A stretch of DNA of 64,000 nucleotides, taken from NCBI RefSeq assembly GCF_002573715.1, contig NZ_PDHM01000027.1, positions 1-64,000 on the forward strand. Direction: 5' to 3'. This DNA is from Paenibacillus sp. EZ-K15. Its GTDB lineage: Bacteria > Bacillota > Bacilli > Paenibacillales > Paenibacillaceae. Made by a program: the position numbers and the translations under genes. Numbering within the stretch: the first letter of the stretch is position 1; each line of letters starts with the position of its first letter. Under the pieces are notes generated by a model that searched no databases, had not been told where the DNA came from, and saw only the letters and a program-made list of their open reading frames with translations. Of the stretch, positions 43,738-52,413 are shown piece by piece.

Positions 43738-46251
43738 TTACTTCACCAACTGCCCCCGCGTTACGCCGAGCTGGTTGGTAGCCTTCAGCTTCTTCCACAC
43801 CTGGGTGCCGCTGATCTCGCCGCGCAGGGCGCGGTTGTAGAGATCGATGACCTCGTGGACTTGCTCCGGCGTTTCCTCGAGGAACTCCACGCGGTAGCTG
43901 GATACGCCCAGCTCCATGAAGTTCGCCAGGTACTCGGCGCCGGATTGCTCGATGGCATTGTACACGGTGTTACGGCAGCCTTCGTCTACCCGTACCGGGT
44001 GGGACATGCCGATCCGGTCCTGCAGGGACACGCGGCTCTCTTCGCACGGACGACCGCAGTTGGTGTAATCTGTTCCTTCGCTAAGGAACGTACAGTACAC
44101 ACAGTGCTCCGTATGGAACATCGGCAGATGCTGATGGATGACGATCTCCATCTTGGACGTGTCGGCCTTGCCAAGAAGATCCACCATTTGCTGGATGTTC
44201 AGGTCATAGGAAGGCGTGACGGCGTCACATCCGGCTTCGACGAACAGGTCAACCGCCTTATGGTTGGCAATGTTCAGGGAGAAGTCGCCGATCAGCCGGG
44301 GATGCTTCGCCCCCGGGTTCTCCATCCGGTGGCGCAGGTAGAAATACAGCGCACCGGTGTTGCGCACCAGCACGGCGTCCGGCTGGAGGCGCAGGATGTT
44401 GTTGTGGTAGCCGTTCTCGCCCGGCATGTGAATGCGCGGCGTTGCCAGCGCAATCTGCTTGCCGGCTGCACGCACGGCTTCTACCGCTGCCGGGAACTGC
44501 TTGATGAACTCGAAGTCGGCGTAGATCATTTCGACGTCGGCCTCGAGCGCAGCCTCAACCTGCGGCAGGCTGCGGCACAGCGCGGTGAGCTTCGCCTCAC
44601 CTCGAGCCACGGGCGCTGCGGGCACAGCCGCATCGCCATACACCGACACCGCCCGTTTCACGTACACGGGCGGCTTCGGCCGCTCGCCAGCGAGCAGCTC
44701 CACCGCACGGCGGCGGATGCTGTTGAGCTCGCGAATTGGCACAATGACGTCGCCATACAGGTCGACGTCGAGTGCCTCAAGCTGGAACACCGTTCCGCCC
44801 AGGCGGCCAAGCTGCTCCTCCAGGATCTCCTGGCTGAGCGGCCGCTTCTGAGCAATCTCCAGTTCCAGCTCCGAATCCACCTGGACCGTCGTGCCTTTCT
44901 GCACATCGGTCCACCAGGTCGACAGCGGCTGTCCGGGACGGCCGCTGACACGCACATGTACCGGGAATACCCGGTACGGCTTCTCCGTCTCGTACGTCTG
45001 ACGGAGGCGCTTATCCAGCGCTGGATCGTTGGTCTTCCAGATCCGGTCGCCGACATGCAGCTTGCGCAGGTCCACATCGCTCCGGCCGGGAACGATATCG
45101 ACGATCCAGCCTTCCTGCGCTTCACCCTCCAGCTTGACGCCTTTGCGGCGCACGTCGTAAACGCGTCCGCCTTCTTCTTTTTTCGTTGGATCACCTGCAT
45201 CGAACACGATACCGTCCCCGCGCTTCAGCGGCGCATCCAGCTTGCAGACGACACCGTCACGCAGAATCTGTTCTACCCGGCCGAGATACACGCCGCGGCT
45301 TTTCGGGAAGGTACCCTCGACCAGCTTTTTATTATTCGTTCCGTCCAGGAAACCATGGGTGAAACCGCGGGAGAAGCTCTGCTGCAGCTCACGCACCTCT
45401 TCCTTGCTCGGTCTGACATCTTCGCCATCAAAATACCGGTCGATCGCCTTCCGGTACTTGCTCACAACGTTAGCCACGTATTCCGGACTCTTCAACCGGC
45501 CCTCGATCTTGAACGAGGTCACGCCCGCTTCAATCAGCTCCGGCATCAGATCGATCGCTGCCAGATCCTTCGGAGATAGCAGGTAGGCGACGTCGCCCAT
45601 CGGCTTCTGCTCGCCATCCACGATCAGATCGTACGGCAGACGACAGGCCTGCGCGCACTCTCCGCGGTTGGCAGAACGACCGCCCCACATTTCGGAAGTC
45701 AGGCATTGGCCCGAGTAGGATACGCATAGCGCACCATGCACGAATACTTCCATCGGGAGCTTCGCCTGCTCCCCGATCTTCTGGATTTGCTTCAGATTGT
45801 TCTCACGTCCCAGTACTACACGTTCCATATTGAACGGCTTCGTGAATTCGACGGCCTCCGGCGATGTAATCGTCATCTGCGTAGAACCATGGATCGGGAA
45901 ATCCGGGGAAATCTCGCGAATCATTTTTACCAGACCCAAATCCTGCACGATCACCGCATCCACGCCGGCATCCACGCATGCATCGATTAGCTCCTTGGCA
46001 TCCTCCAACTCGTTCTCGAACACCAAAATATTGAAGGTCAGGAACCCCTTAACCCCATAACTGTGCAAAAAGGCCATAATTTCGGACAGCTCGTCCATCC
46101 GGAGATTGTTCGCCCGTGCGCGCGCATTAAATTTTTCGACCCCAAAAAAGATCGCGTCCGTCCCGTTAGCCACCGCGGCCCGCATGCAATCCCAATCCCC
46201 TGCCGGGGCCAGCAACTCCACGTCTTCTCTTCGTAGTGCTTTCGTGTCCAT
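43738..46251 (-). CDS. U32 family peptidase / RlhA-like protein
   Basis: An 837-aa protein. The N-terminal half is the U32 TIM-barrel region (LLAPAGDWDCMRAAVANG, AIFFGVEKFNARARANN) with the signature VSYSGQCLTSEMWGG and GECAQACRLPY. A middle DUF3656-type collagenase-associated domain follows. The second U32-like half ends with the cysteine cluster HTEHCVYCTFLSEGTDYTNC, which with CRNTVY could bind an Fe-S cluster. E. coli RlhA of this family hydroxylates 23S rRNA; protease activity is documented for other members. GGGAGGATATAG precedes the ATG. Confidence 0.88.
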   Translation of the reverse strand: MDTKALRREDVELLAPAGDWDCMRAAVANGTDAIFFGVEKFNARARANNLRMDELSEIMAFLHSYGVKGFLTFNILVFENELEDAKELIDACVDAGVDAVIVQDLGLVKMIREISPDFPIHGSTQMTITSPEAVEFTKPFNMERVVLGRENNLKQIQKIGEQAKLPMEVFVHGALCVSYSGQCLTSEMWGGRSANRGECAQACRLPYDLIVDGEQKPMGDVAYLLSPKDLAAIDLMPELIEAGVTSFKIEGRLKSPEYVANVVSKYRKAIDRYFDGEDVRPSKEEVRELQQSFSRGFTHGFLDGTNNKKLVEGTFPKSRGVYLGRVEQILRDGVVCKLDAPLKRGDGIVFDAGDPTKKEEGGRVYDVRRKGVKLEGEAQEGWIVDIVPGRSDVDLRKLHVGDRIWKTNDPALDKRLRQTYETEKPYRVFPVHVRVSGRPGQPLSTWWTDVQKGTTVQVDSELELEIAQKRPLSQEILEEQLGRLGGTVFQLEALDVDLYGDVIVPIRELNSIRRRAVELLAGERPKPPVYVKRAVSVYGDAAVPAAPVARGEAKLTALCRSLPQVEAALEADVEMIYADFEFIKQFPAAVEAVRAAGKQIALATPRIHMPGENGYHNNILRLQPDAVLVRNTGALYFYLRHRMENPGAKHPRLIGDFSLNIANHKAVDLFVEAGCDAVTPSYDLNIQQMVDLLGKADTSKMEIVIHQHLPMFHTEHCVYCTFLSEGTDYTNCGRPCEESRVSLQDRIGMSHPVRVDEGCRNTVYNAIEQSGAEYLANFMELGVSSYRVEFLEETPEQVHEVIDLYNRALRGEISGTQVWKKLKATNQLGVTRGQLVK

Positions 46252-46499
46252 CTATATCCTCCCAGGCCGGTTCAAGCCGGCGTGCTGTGTACTACTATTC
46301 TTTCATTGAAACGTGCAAGCCATACTCTATTTTCATAGAACAGGCGTCAGACATCTATATCCATTGATTTTGTAAACACTTTGAAAGCTTTTCAACTTAT
46401 CTAGTTTACCAAAAGTCCGGCTTCTCTTCTACCTGCTAACTTGATTTCCACACTTTTGATAGAGCTGCCATAATCCGCATAGCACTCTGTTTCGTAAAA

Positions 46500-46749
46500 A
46501 ACAAAAACAAGCCCTCCGATCGGAAGGCTTGCCTCACATCATCCGCAGCGGCTGCTACTGGCGGATGATCATCCGTGCGGGGCTGTGTTCTTATGCTCTG
46601 TTCTTTGCATATGGAGAAGAATACTTCCTCTTTCCCCGTGTCCTTTCCAGTGACACTTCATTTTGATCTCGGGAATCCCTTGGTTAGCGTCTCCTTAACA
46701 ACACAGTTCCTTGGAATCATCCCGAACCATCAAGTGGTTCGGGATTCCT
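46500..46749 (-). ncRNA. structured intergenic region ending in a terminator (candidate RNA)
   Basis: Read on the minus strand this stretch starts with a 14-bp hairpin (46714-46749, 3-nt bulge). A long-range pairing CTGTGTT (46701-46707 side) with AACACAG (46583-46589 side) encloses GTGTC/GACAC (46638-46656). A 9-bp hairpin ATCATCCGC/GCGGATGAT (46538-46569) follows, then a terminator stem CAAGCCTTCC/GGAGGGCTTG (46508-46531) with TTTTTGTTTTTT. It matches no RNA family I recognise. It may also be the 3' UTR of the AlkD-like gene. Confidence 0.35.
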
Positions 46750-46793
46750 TCACCTCAGCTTCACTCATGCACGTCCTGCACGACATACACACC

Positions 46794-47891
46794 TTATTCC
46801 GCACCCTCCAGCACAAAATCCATGCTCGCTAAACGCTTGCCGTTCACAACAATGTGAAGACGATGATCGCCTGAGTAGAAACGGCGGATGGAGATCGGTT
46901 TAAACGACTGCTTCTTCTCGACCTTCCAGCTTCCTGGCGCATAGATCTTGTCCGAGCATTTATAGCGTTTCGGAGCAAGCTTGCCGTTTGCCTTCATATA
47001 ATCGATCTCGTAATCGATGCGGAGCGTCATCGGATTGCCGGTTTCGTTGACCACTTGAAAGGCGAACTCCAGATCGTCCCCCATCGCAATCACGGAACGT
47101 TTAATGCGCAGCTCGCGCACCTCAAGTCCTTCCAGCTCTTCAAGCTCCTCATACCCGAAAATGGCCAGTGCCCGAATATCTCCCTTCCGTAGCAGCGAAC
47201 GCAGCGCATGCCGCACGATCCAATCCGTTAACGGATGTTTGCCATACCATTTGGCGGCAATCTCAAGCACAAGGTCCGGGTGATCCTTAGAGATATCATT
47301 CAGGTGATTGGCAACGCTTTTTCTAACGTATAAGGAAGGATCCTCTTTCAACTGCTCCAGGATCGGCAGAGCCGGACGCGGATCCTTAATCAGGGCCGGC
47401 AGCTGCGGCGCCCAAGGCAAGCGTGGTCGGCAGCCTTCACTCGCCAATCGGCGCAGATGCTCGTCATCGGACTGTGCCCATGTCATCATCTGTGCCAGCA
47501 TCCGTTCCTGATCCTGGATGATAAACGGCCGAACGGCAAACTCCGCCGTAGAAGAATGCGTGAATACCGCCAAAGCCTCCATCGATGTCTCCAGATCCTC
47601 CATCCCATTAACCTCTACGTAATCCGGAAAGAACACATATTCCACGCCTCTAAAATGCGGGGCTACCTGCTTCAGGATCTGAACGGCTTCCGGGTAAGAA
47701 GCAGGCAGCGTATCCGTTAAGGCTAGCGTAATATGCCGAATGCGCTGCTTGAACTCCTCCTGTGCCCAGTCTTCATTATGAATCAGGTCCATGAACCGGT
47801 TCGCATCGAATGCCGGATAAGTCTCCTTCAACCGGTCGGTCACTTGCTGGAACAACGTATTTGAATATAGATCCTTCAGCGTCTCTCTCAT
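46794..47891 (-). CDS. AlkD-like DNA alkylation repair family protein (HEAT-like repeats)
   Basis: A 365-aa all-helical protein with HEAT-like repeats, resembling DNA alkylation repair glycosylase homologues. RRLASEGCRPRLPWAPQLPA is the family's signature region, followed by ILEQLKEDPSLYVRKSVANH, LNDISKDHPDLV and WIVRHALRSLLRKGD. A C-terminal beta-rich domain of about 110 residues (RRFYSGDHRLHIVVNGK) follows. Glycosylase activity on alkylated bases is possible but not assured. The ATG at 47891 is supported by GGGGAG upstream; an upstream TTG overlaps that site. It follows the small gene at 47893 with its stop one base before this ATG. Confidence 0.8.
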   Translation of the reverse strand: MRETLKDLYSNTLFQQVTDRLKETYPAFDANRFMDLIHNEDWAQEEFKQRIRHITLALTDTLPASYPEAVQILKQVAPHFRGVEYVFFPDYVEVNGMEDLETSMEALAVFTHSSTAEFAVRPFIIQDQERMLAQMMTWAQSDDEHLRRLASEGCRPRLPWAPQLPALIKDPRPALPILEQLKEDPSLYVRKSVANHLNDISKDHPDLVLEIAAKWYGKHPLTDWIVRHALRSLLRKGDIRALAIFGYEELEELEGLEVRELRIKRSVIAMGDDLEFAFQVVNETGNPMTLRIDYEIDYMKANGKLAPKRYKCSDKIYAPGSWKVEKKQSFKPISIRRFYSGDHRLHIVVNGKRLASMDFVLEGAE

Positions 47892-47892
47892 A

Positions 47893-48183
47893 TCAGATCT
47901 CCCCAAAAAAATAATTTTTACGATATTGCATCCACGTCTTACGGAATCCTGTAAGCCCTTTATTCATGCGATAACCTGGCGGTTCCAACCCATCTCCAAA
48001 AGAGCCGCCGACCGCTCTAACCCCATTCCCCGCCTCTTCCCAATCCAAAACATGTGGTGTAGGATGAAGTTGCACGCCTTTCGCTTTAGTGCGGTAGTCT
48101 GGTTGATTCCAGCTTGCCAAATGGGGGGGGCGTTTTGCTTTATCCGAATCTGGCCTCCCCTGTGGGGGTGCCATACGATACAT
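47893..48183 (-). CDS. hypothetical protein coupled to the AlkD-like gene
   Basis: A 96-aa basic, Gly/Pro-rich protein (KAKRPPHLASWNQPDY, EEAGNGVRAVGG, TWMQYRKNYFFGEI). It is not recognised. Its TGA ends one base before the next gene's ATG, and the ribosome binding site GGGGAG for that gene lies in its last codons. No clear site precedes its own ATG at 48183 or the one at 48171. The reading frame passes a run of eight C (48123-48130) near its start. Confidence 0.45.
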   Translation of the reverse strand: MYRMAPPQGRPDSDKAKRPPHLASWNQPDYRTKAKGVQLHPTPHVLDWEEAGNGVRAVGGSFGDGLEPPGYRMNKGLTGFRKTWMQYRKNYFFGEI

Positions 48184-48209
48184 AGATGGATTAGTCCATT
48201 AACAACTTT

Positions 48210-48292
48210 CTTATCTCGAAAGAAAAACCTCTATCGACATACTTTCACAGATGACAGACCGCATTTAGAGGAAGTTTTTCTTGCAAGATAAG
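48210..48292 (+). promoter_or_regulatory. long inverted repeat upstream of the MFS gene
   Basis: An arm of 24 bp at 48210-48233 (CTTATCTCGAAAGAAAAACC then TCTA) and one at 48266-48292 (TAGAGG, AGTTTTTCTTGC, AAGATAAG) pair except for two mismatches and a 3-nt bulge, around a 32-nt loop. It lies about 110 bp before the MFS start codon. A short plus-strand frame beginning at TTG 48281 runs over the MFS start. It could be a leader or attenuator, or a remnant of a mobile element. Confidence 0.4.
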
Positions 48293-48402
48293 CGCATGTT
48301 ATTTCTTGAAAAATGTAATACATACATCATTACCCCATCTAAAAGACAGGAGGCGAAGCTCGAAGGATTACAACAAATCGCACATCAGGAGATGAAGAAG
48401 AC

Positions 48403-49611
48403 ATGGAAAGTTGGAAAAAGAATTTATGGATACTATGGTTCGGCTCATTTATCGTTTCATCAAGCTTCTCGATGGTCATACCATTTCTCCCGCTTTTTCT
48501 GATTGAACTCGGCGTTACCAAACATACGGAAATGTGGTCGGGACTGCTGTTTAGTTCCGCTTTTTTTGCGGGCGCCTTGTCCTCTCCCTTCTGGGGAGCC
48601 GTCGGCGATAAGTATGGACGCAAACCGATGATTATCCGCGCGGGGCTGGTGCTCTTTGTCATCTATATTCTGATGGCATTCGTCACGAATGAGTATCAGG
48701 TGTTGGTTCTCCGCCTGCTGCAAGGCCTTCTCTCCGGCTTTATTCCGGGCGCAATCGCCATTGTAGGCACCAACACACCCGAGAAAAAAGTCGGCTACGC
48801 CCTCTCCATGATGTCCACGGCAACCGCAACCGGCGGCATCATGGGCCCGATGATCGGAGGCACCCTGGCCTCCCTGTTCAGCAACCGAATGGCATTCGGA
48901 TTGGCAGGGATGCTGTGCTTCGCAGCCACGCTGCTCGTCATATTCTGGGTCAAAGAAGAGAAATTCGTGCCCAGCAAAGAGCGCGTCTCCGTCATGAACA
49001 CGTTTAAGGTCGCCGGACATAACAAGGCGCTGATGACCGTACTTATGCTCACCGTGCTGACACAGTTCTCCGTCATGACGATCGAGCCCGTACTGCCGCT
49101 GTATATCGCTCAGATCGGCGGTTCTTCATCGCATACCTCGATGATTGCTGGCTTTGTGTTCTCCATCGTCGGGATCGCCAGCATCTTGTTTGCGGCCCGC
49201 TGGGGACGCTTGGCCGATAAAATCGGGTTCCAAAAGGTGCTGCTGATCGGTCTGCTCGCCGGCGGAATCGGATCGCTCGCCCAGATCCTGTTCAGCAACA
49301 TTTGGGCATTCTCGTCCATCCGCTTTGCATACGGCGCATTCTTCTGTGCCGTATTCCCGGCACTCAACGGCCTTGTCGTCAAACATACGCCAAGCGAATT
49401 CCGCGGACGTGCGTTTAGCCTCAGCCAGACCGCCAACCAAATTGGCGGGATGGCCGGGCCGCTCGCGGGCGGCATGATCAGCGGCATCTTTAACATTCAC
49501 TCGGTATTCTTAATGACTGGTGTGTTAATGCTCATTACCACCGCCATCACCTATTGGACAATGCGGCCGTCGCACGGGCAGCCTGTAGAAAAAGGCACCC
49601 TCTCTTCATAA
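48403..49611 (+). CDS. MFS multidrug efflux transporter
   Basis: A 402-aa DHA1-type transporter with 12 membrane segments. Between TM2 and TM3 is the motif GAVGDKYGRKPMIIRAG (motif A, G-x-x-x-D-x-x-G-R-K/R). LLQGLLSGFIPGAIAIVG is the motif C region, and a second half motif RWGRLADKIGFQKV repeats motif A. It resembles drug efflux pumps of the YttB/TetA(L)-like MFS group; substrate unknown. AGGAG lies 11 bp before the ATG. It is monocistronic and preceded by a long inverted repeat. Confidence 0.87.
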   Translation: MESWKKNLWILWFGSFIVSSSFSMVIPFLPLFLIELGVTKHTEMWSGLLFSSAFFAGALSSPFWGAVGDKYGRKPMIIRAGLVLFVIYILMAFVTNEYQVLVLRLLQGLLSGFIPGAIAIVGTNTPEKKVGYALSMMSTATATGGIMGPMIGGTLASLFSNRMAFGLAGMLCFAATLLVIFWVKEEKFVPSKERVSVMNTFKVAGHNKALMTVLMLTVLTQFSVMTIEPVLPLYIAQIGGSSSHTSMIAGFVFSIVGIASILFAARWGRLADKIGFQKVLLIGLLAGGIGSLAQILFSNIWAFSSIRFAYGAFFCAVFPALNGLVVKHTPSEFRGRAFSLSQTANQIGGMAGPLAGGMISGIFNIHSVFLMTGVLMLITTAITYWTMRPSHGQPVEKGTLSS

Positions 49612-49624
49612 AGTCTCTTTACTT

Positions 49625-49663
49625 TACGCACGCGAAGATGATTTCATATCTCGCGTGCGTAAC
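49625..49663. other. hairpin between convergent genes
   Basis: ACGCACGCGA and TCGCGTGCGT form a perfect 10-bp stem with a 15-nt loop, about 15 bp after the MFS stop codon. No T run follows on either strand, so it may stabilise 3' ends rather than act as a full terminator. The rest of 49612-49954 holds only the tandem repeats at 49748-49796. Confidence 0.5.
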
Positions 49664-49747
49664 TCATTACGGATTTAAACTGAATCATCGGGGTGCTTAT
49701 ATCGTTCAACATCGTTAACTCATAATCGCTCGATTATCTACATACTT

Positions 49748-49796
49748 CATTACATAGTTAATGTCATTGCATAATTAATGTCATTACATACCTAAT
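49748..49796. repeat. 17-bp tandem repeat, about three copies
   Basis: Copies CATTACATAGTTAATGT (49748-49764), CATTGCATAATTAATGT (49765-49781) and CATTACATACCTAAT (49782-49796) follow each other without a gap. They lie between the convergent MFS and GTPase genes. Confidence 0.8.
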
Positions 49797-49954
49797 CCTG
49801 CTTCATATCAGCGTCGTAACACATGATTCCCCTTCACGGTGTACAAGCATGAATCCCACAAGCTCTTACCACGAACCCTATTTAATCCAGAGACTCCCTC
49901 ACGACCGCGAAACCTCTTGCCTAACCACCTATCGCTTCCGCAGCATCCCAAACA

Positions 49955-51910
49955 TTAAACATGCATATGACGGTCCGCTTCATCCCATGGCACCGCATAA
50001 CCGCTTCCCTTCGCACAAAATATCGAAGAGGAGCTGTATTCCGGGTCCGCATTTTTATCGTATCCTTTACGTTCAATGACCTCAGCCTCGTTATGACACC
50101 CGCCATATCCCCCGTAAACCAGGGATATCGCACCTCTTCCCTTAGTGTAGGCGGCTAATTCCATGCTGTAATTCATCATGGTCGATACGGGAGCCGATCC
50201 CGTGACCGTCACCTTGTTTCCCGCCGTTTCCGGCGGCTCGAAGTTTGCCTTCGCCTGGGTCAGGTCCGACATCAACCGTCCGATATACTCGGCATCCACC
50301 TTCACCTTGAAGTGATAGTAAGGCTCCAGGAGCATATTGGCAGCCTTCTCCAGCCCTTGGCGTAATGCACGGTAGGTGGCTTCCCTAAAATCCCCGCCAT
50401 GCGTATGCTTGTTGTGCGCCCGTCCTTTTAGCAGGGTAATCTTGATGTCCGTGATGGGAGAGCCTGTAAGCAGCCCGTGATGGTCCCTCTCCCCGACATG
50501 CTGAGCGACCAGATGCTGATAATTGACCGGAAGCACATCGGGATGGCAAGTATTGGCGAACACGATGCCACTGTTCCGCTCTCCAGGCTCCAGCCGGAGG
50601 TGCACCTCCGCGTAATGCTTCAACGGTTCAAAATGACCACAGCCCACAACGGCCTCCGTTATGGTCTCTTTATATAAAATCTCCGGTTCACCGAAGGTGA
50701 TCCGGTAACCGAACCGCTCGAACACGATTCGTTCCAGCACTTCAAGCTGAATGATACCCATCACATGGATATGGATCGCCTGAGCGTGCTCATCCCACTG
50801 CACAGACAGAGAAGGATCCTCCGCATCCAGCAGACGGAATTCGCGCAGCATATCCTTGGGATGAATCGAGGATTCGAATTGCACCTTCGACTTCAGAGTC
50901 GGTACAAGCTCATATACCGTCCGGCCACTCAGAGTCCCAAGCCCGTCGCCCGCCGCAGCTGAAGAAATACCCGTAACGACAAACAGATCACCCGCATGCA
51001 CCTGATCGACATTCGTCACGCGTCCCCCATTGATCAAACGGATATGCGTCACCTTCTCCGTGATCGTCTCCGTTCCGGCAAAATAAGTCATCTCATCCCG
51101 CACCCGCAGCGTTCCACCCATGGCTTTGATATACGTCAGTCTTGCACCTTGTTCGTCATGACGAATCTTATATACCCTTCCGGCAAAATCAACCCCCGCA
51201 TCATAGTCCGTAACTGTTAGCAGATCCAGCTGATGCAAAAAATGGGACACGCCCACGTATTGCAGGGCTGATCCGCTGAAGCAGGCGAATAGCTGCCCTT
51301 TCCTTATCATCGCAGTCATCGTGTCCAACCACTGACAAACCTCAACTCCTTGTTCCATATAGAGCTCCAGCAGCTTCTCGTCCCGCTCTGCGATAGCCTC
51401 AATGAGCGAGGACTGCATCACGCCTTCGTGCAGCACATCCTCCCCCGTGATCATACAGACGTCTTCAGTAAGCTCACTCCGAATCTCTGCAAACACACGC
51501 GCGACATCCGCGCCTTCCCGGTCGATTTTATTAATAAACAAAAACGTAGGGACGCCATGCTTACGCAATAACTGCCATACCGTCTCCGTATGCCCTTCGA
51601 CACCTTCCACCGCACTTATGACAACGACGGCGGCATCCATGACCTGAATGGCCCGTTCCATCTCCGGCGAGAAGTCGACGTGACCCGGCGTATCGATTAA
51701 ATAATAAGTGGAACCGTTAAACTGCATGGTGGCCTGATCGACAAATACGGTGATACCTCGTTCTTTTTCAATGTCATGTCGATCAAGAAAAGCACTCTGA
51801 TGATCCACACGCCCGCGCTCCTGAATCGTATCGGTCATATATAACAACTGCTCCGCCAACGTGGTTTTGCCTGCATCCACATGGGCGAACATGCCTATCG
51901 TTTTTTTCAT
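49955..51910 (-). CDS. Tet(M)/elongation-factor-G-like translational GTPase
   Basis: A 651-aa GTPase of the ribosomal protection family. G1 AHVDAGKTT, switch region GITVFV, G3 DTPGHVDFS, G4 NKIDREGADV and later EF-G-like domains (HVMGIIQLEVLERI, LEPYYHFKVKVD) are clear. Classical Tet(M)/Tet(O) remove tetracycline from the ribosome. This member is divergent, sits alone on the chromosome and ends differently (FCAKGSGYAVPWDEADRH), so resistance is not certain; another ribosome-rescue role is possible. The ATG at 51910 follows GAGGG by 9 bp and gives the standard MKKTIGMFAHVDAG. Confidence 0.85.
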   Translation of the reverse strand: MKKTIGMFAHVDAGKTTLAEQLLYMTDTIQERGRVDHQSAFLDRHDIEKERGITVFVDQATMQFNGSTYYLIDTPGHVDFSPEMERAIQVMDAAVVVISAVEGVEGHTETVWQLLRKHGVPTFLFINKIDREGADVARVFAEIRSELTEDVCMITGEDVLHEGVMQSSLIEAIAERDEKLLELYMEQGVEVCQWLDTMTAMIRKGQLFACFSGSALQYVGVSHFLHQLDLLTVTDYDAGVDFAGRVYKIRHDEQGARLTYIKAMGGTLRVRDEMTYFAGTETITEKVTHIRLINGGRVTNVDQVHAGDLFVVTGISSAAAGDGLGTLSGRTVYELVPTLKSKVQFESSIHPKDMLREFRLLDAEDPSLSVQWDEHAQAIHIHVMGIIQLEVLERIVFERFGYRITFGEPEILYKETITEAVVGCGHFEPLKHYAEVHLRLEPGERNSGIVFANTCHPDVLPVNYQHLVAQHVGERDHHGLLTGSPITDIKITLLKGRAHNKHTHGGDFREATYRALRQGLEKAANMLLEPYYHFKVKVDAEYIGRLMSDLTQAKANFEPPETAGNKVTVTGSAPVSTMMNYSMELAAYTKGRGAISLVYGGYGGCHNEAEVIERKGYDKNADPEYSSSSIFCAKGSGYAVPWDEADRHMHV

Positions 51911-52050
51911 CCGCTTATTCCCTCTTCTGCAAGCCAGTTTCATTACATATCCATTGCTCTCATGATTTAATTTTACCATATCAGGTCGCATGAACGGCAC
52001 ATATGTTCTATATTTTCGTATGAGAGTCGATCCTTTTCACTATAAGTGCG

Positions 52051-52288
52051 TGTTCAAAAAGGTCGATTTTCAGCACCGAGGCTTATGCTTCCGACTTGCG
52101 TTTTTACAAAACGCTTCAGTTGGATGAAGCTAGGGACGTCAGGAGTGGAGCTACACGTTTTCGCAGAAAACGCCTTCGAAAGCATCCTGTTTTGGGTACG
52201 TGAGCACCGGAAGGCCCGGCTGAATTCAAGATTCGATGCCGAGCTACTTCCTAATTCGCTTCGTGATCAAAAGCGGACTTTTTGAACA
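52051..52288. repeat. MITE-like repeat with terminal inverted repeats
   Basis: The segment begins TGTTCAAAAAGGTCG and ends CGGACTTTTTGAACA, nearly perfect inverted ends bounding about 238 bp. The interior has no supported gene; a 79-codon plus-strand frame spans it but shows no ribosome binding site or recognisable protein. Elements with ends of this kind are, from memory, frequent in Paenibacillus genomes; the copy number here cannot be checked. Confidence 0.65.
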
Positions 52289-52300
52289 ACCTCTATAAAC

Positions 52301-52345
52301 CAAAATAGCTGCCCGCCCGCACCCCTATGGATGCAGCAGGACAGC
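52301..52345 (-). terminator. probable terminator of the stalk-domain gene
   Basis: On the minus strand GCTGTCCTGCTGCA pairs (two mismatches) with TGCGGGCGGGCAGC (52308-52345) and TATTTTGG follows. It lies about 70 bp downstream of the stop codon at 52414. Confidence 0.55.
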
Positions 52346-52413
52346 TATCAGCGTTATCAAAAATATGATTGCCCACTAAAGTGTGATATGCGTCTATAAT
52401 TCCATCCTTCGGA

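Noticed and set aside
43855..45579. 574-codon plus-strand frame
   Set aside because: It is antisense to the U32 peptidase gene, which has the family signature; high GC at third positions creates long open shadows.
46575..46832. 85-codon plus-strand frame
   Set aside because: It lies over the structured intergenic region, with no start signal and no protein-like sequence.
49748..49796. Tandem repeats first considered as a CRISPR array
   Set aside because: The units are 17 bp and follow each other with no spacers, and no cas gene is present.
52046..52285. 79-codon plus-strand frame
   Set aside because: It coincides with the MITE-like repeat from end to end and has no ribosome binding site; taken as chance openness of a repeat.
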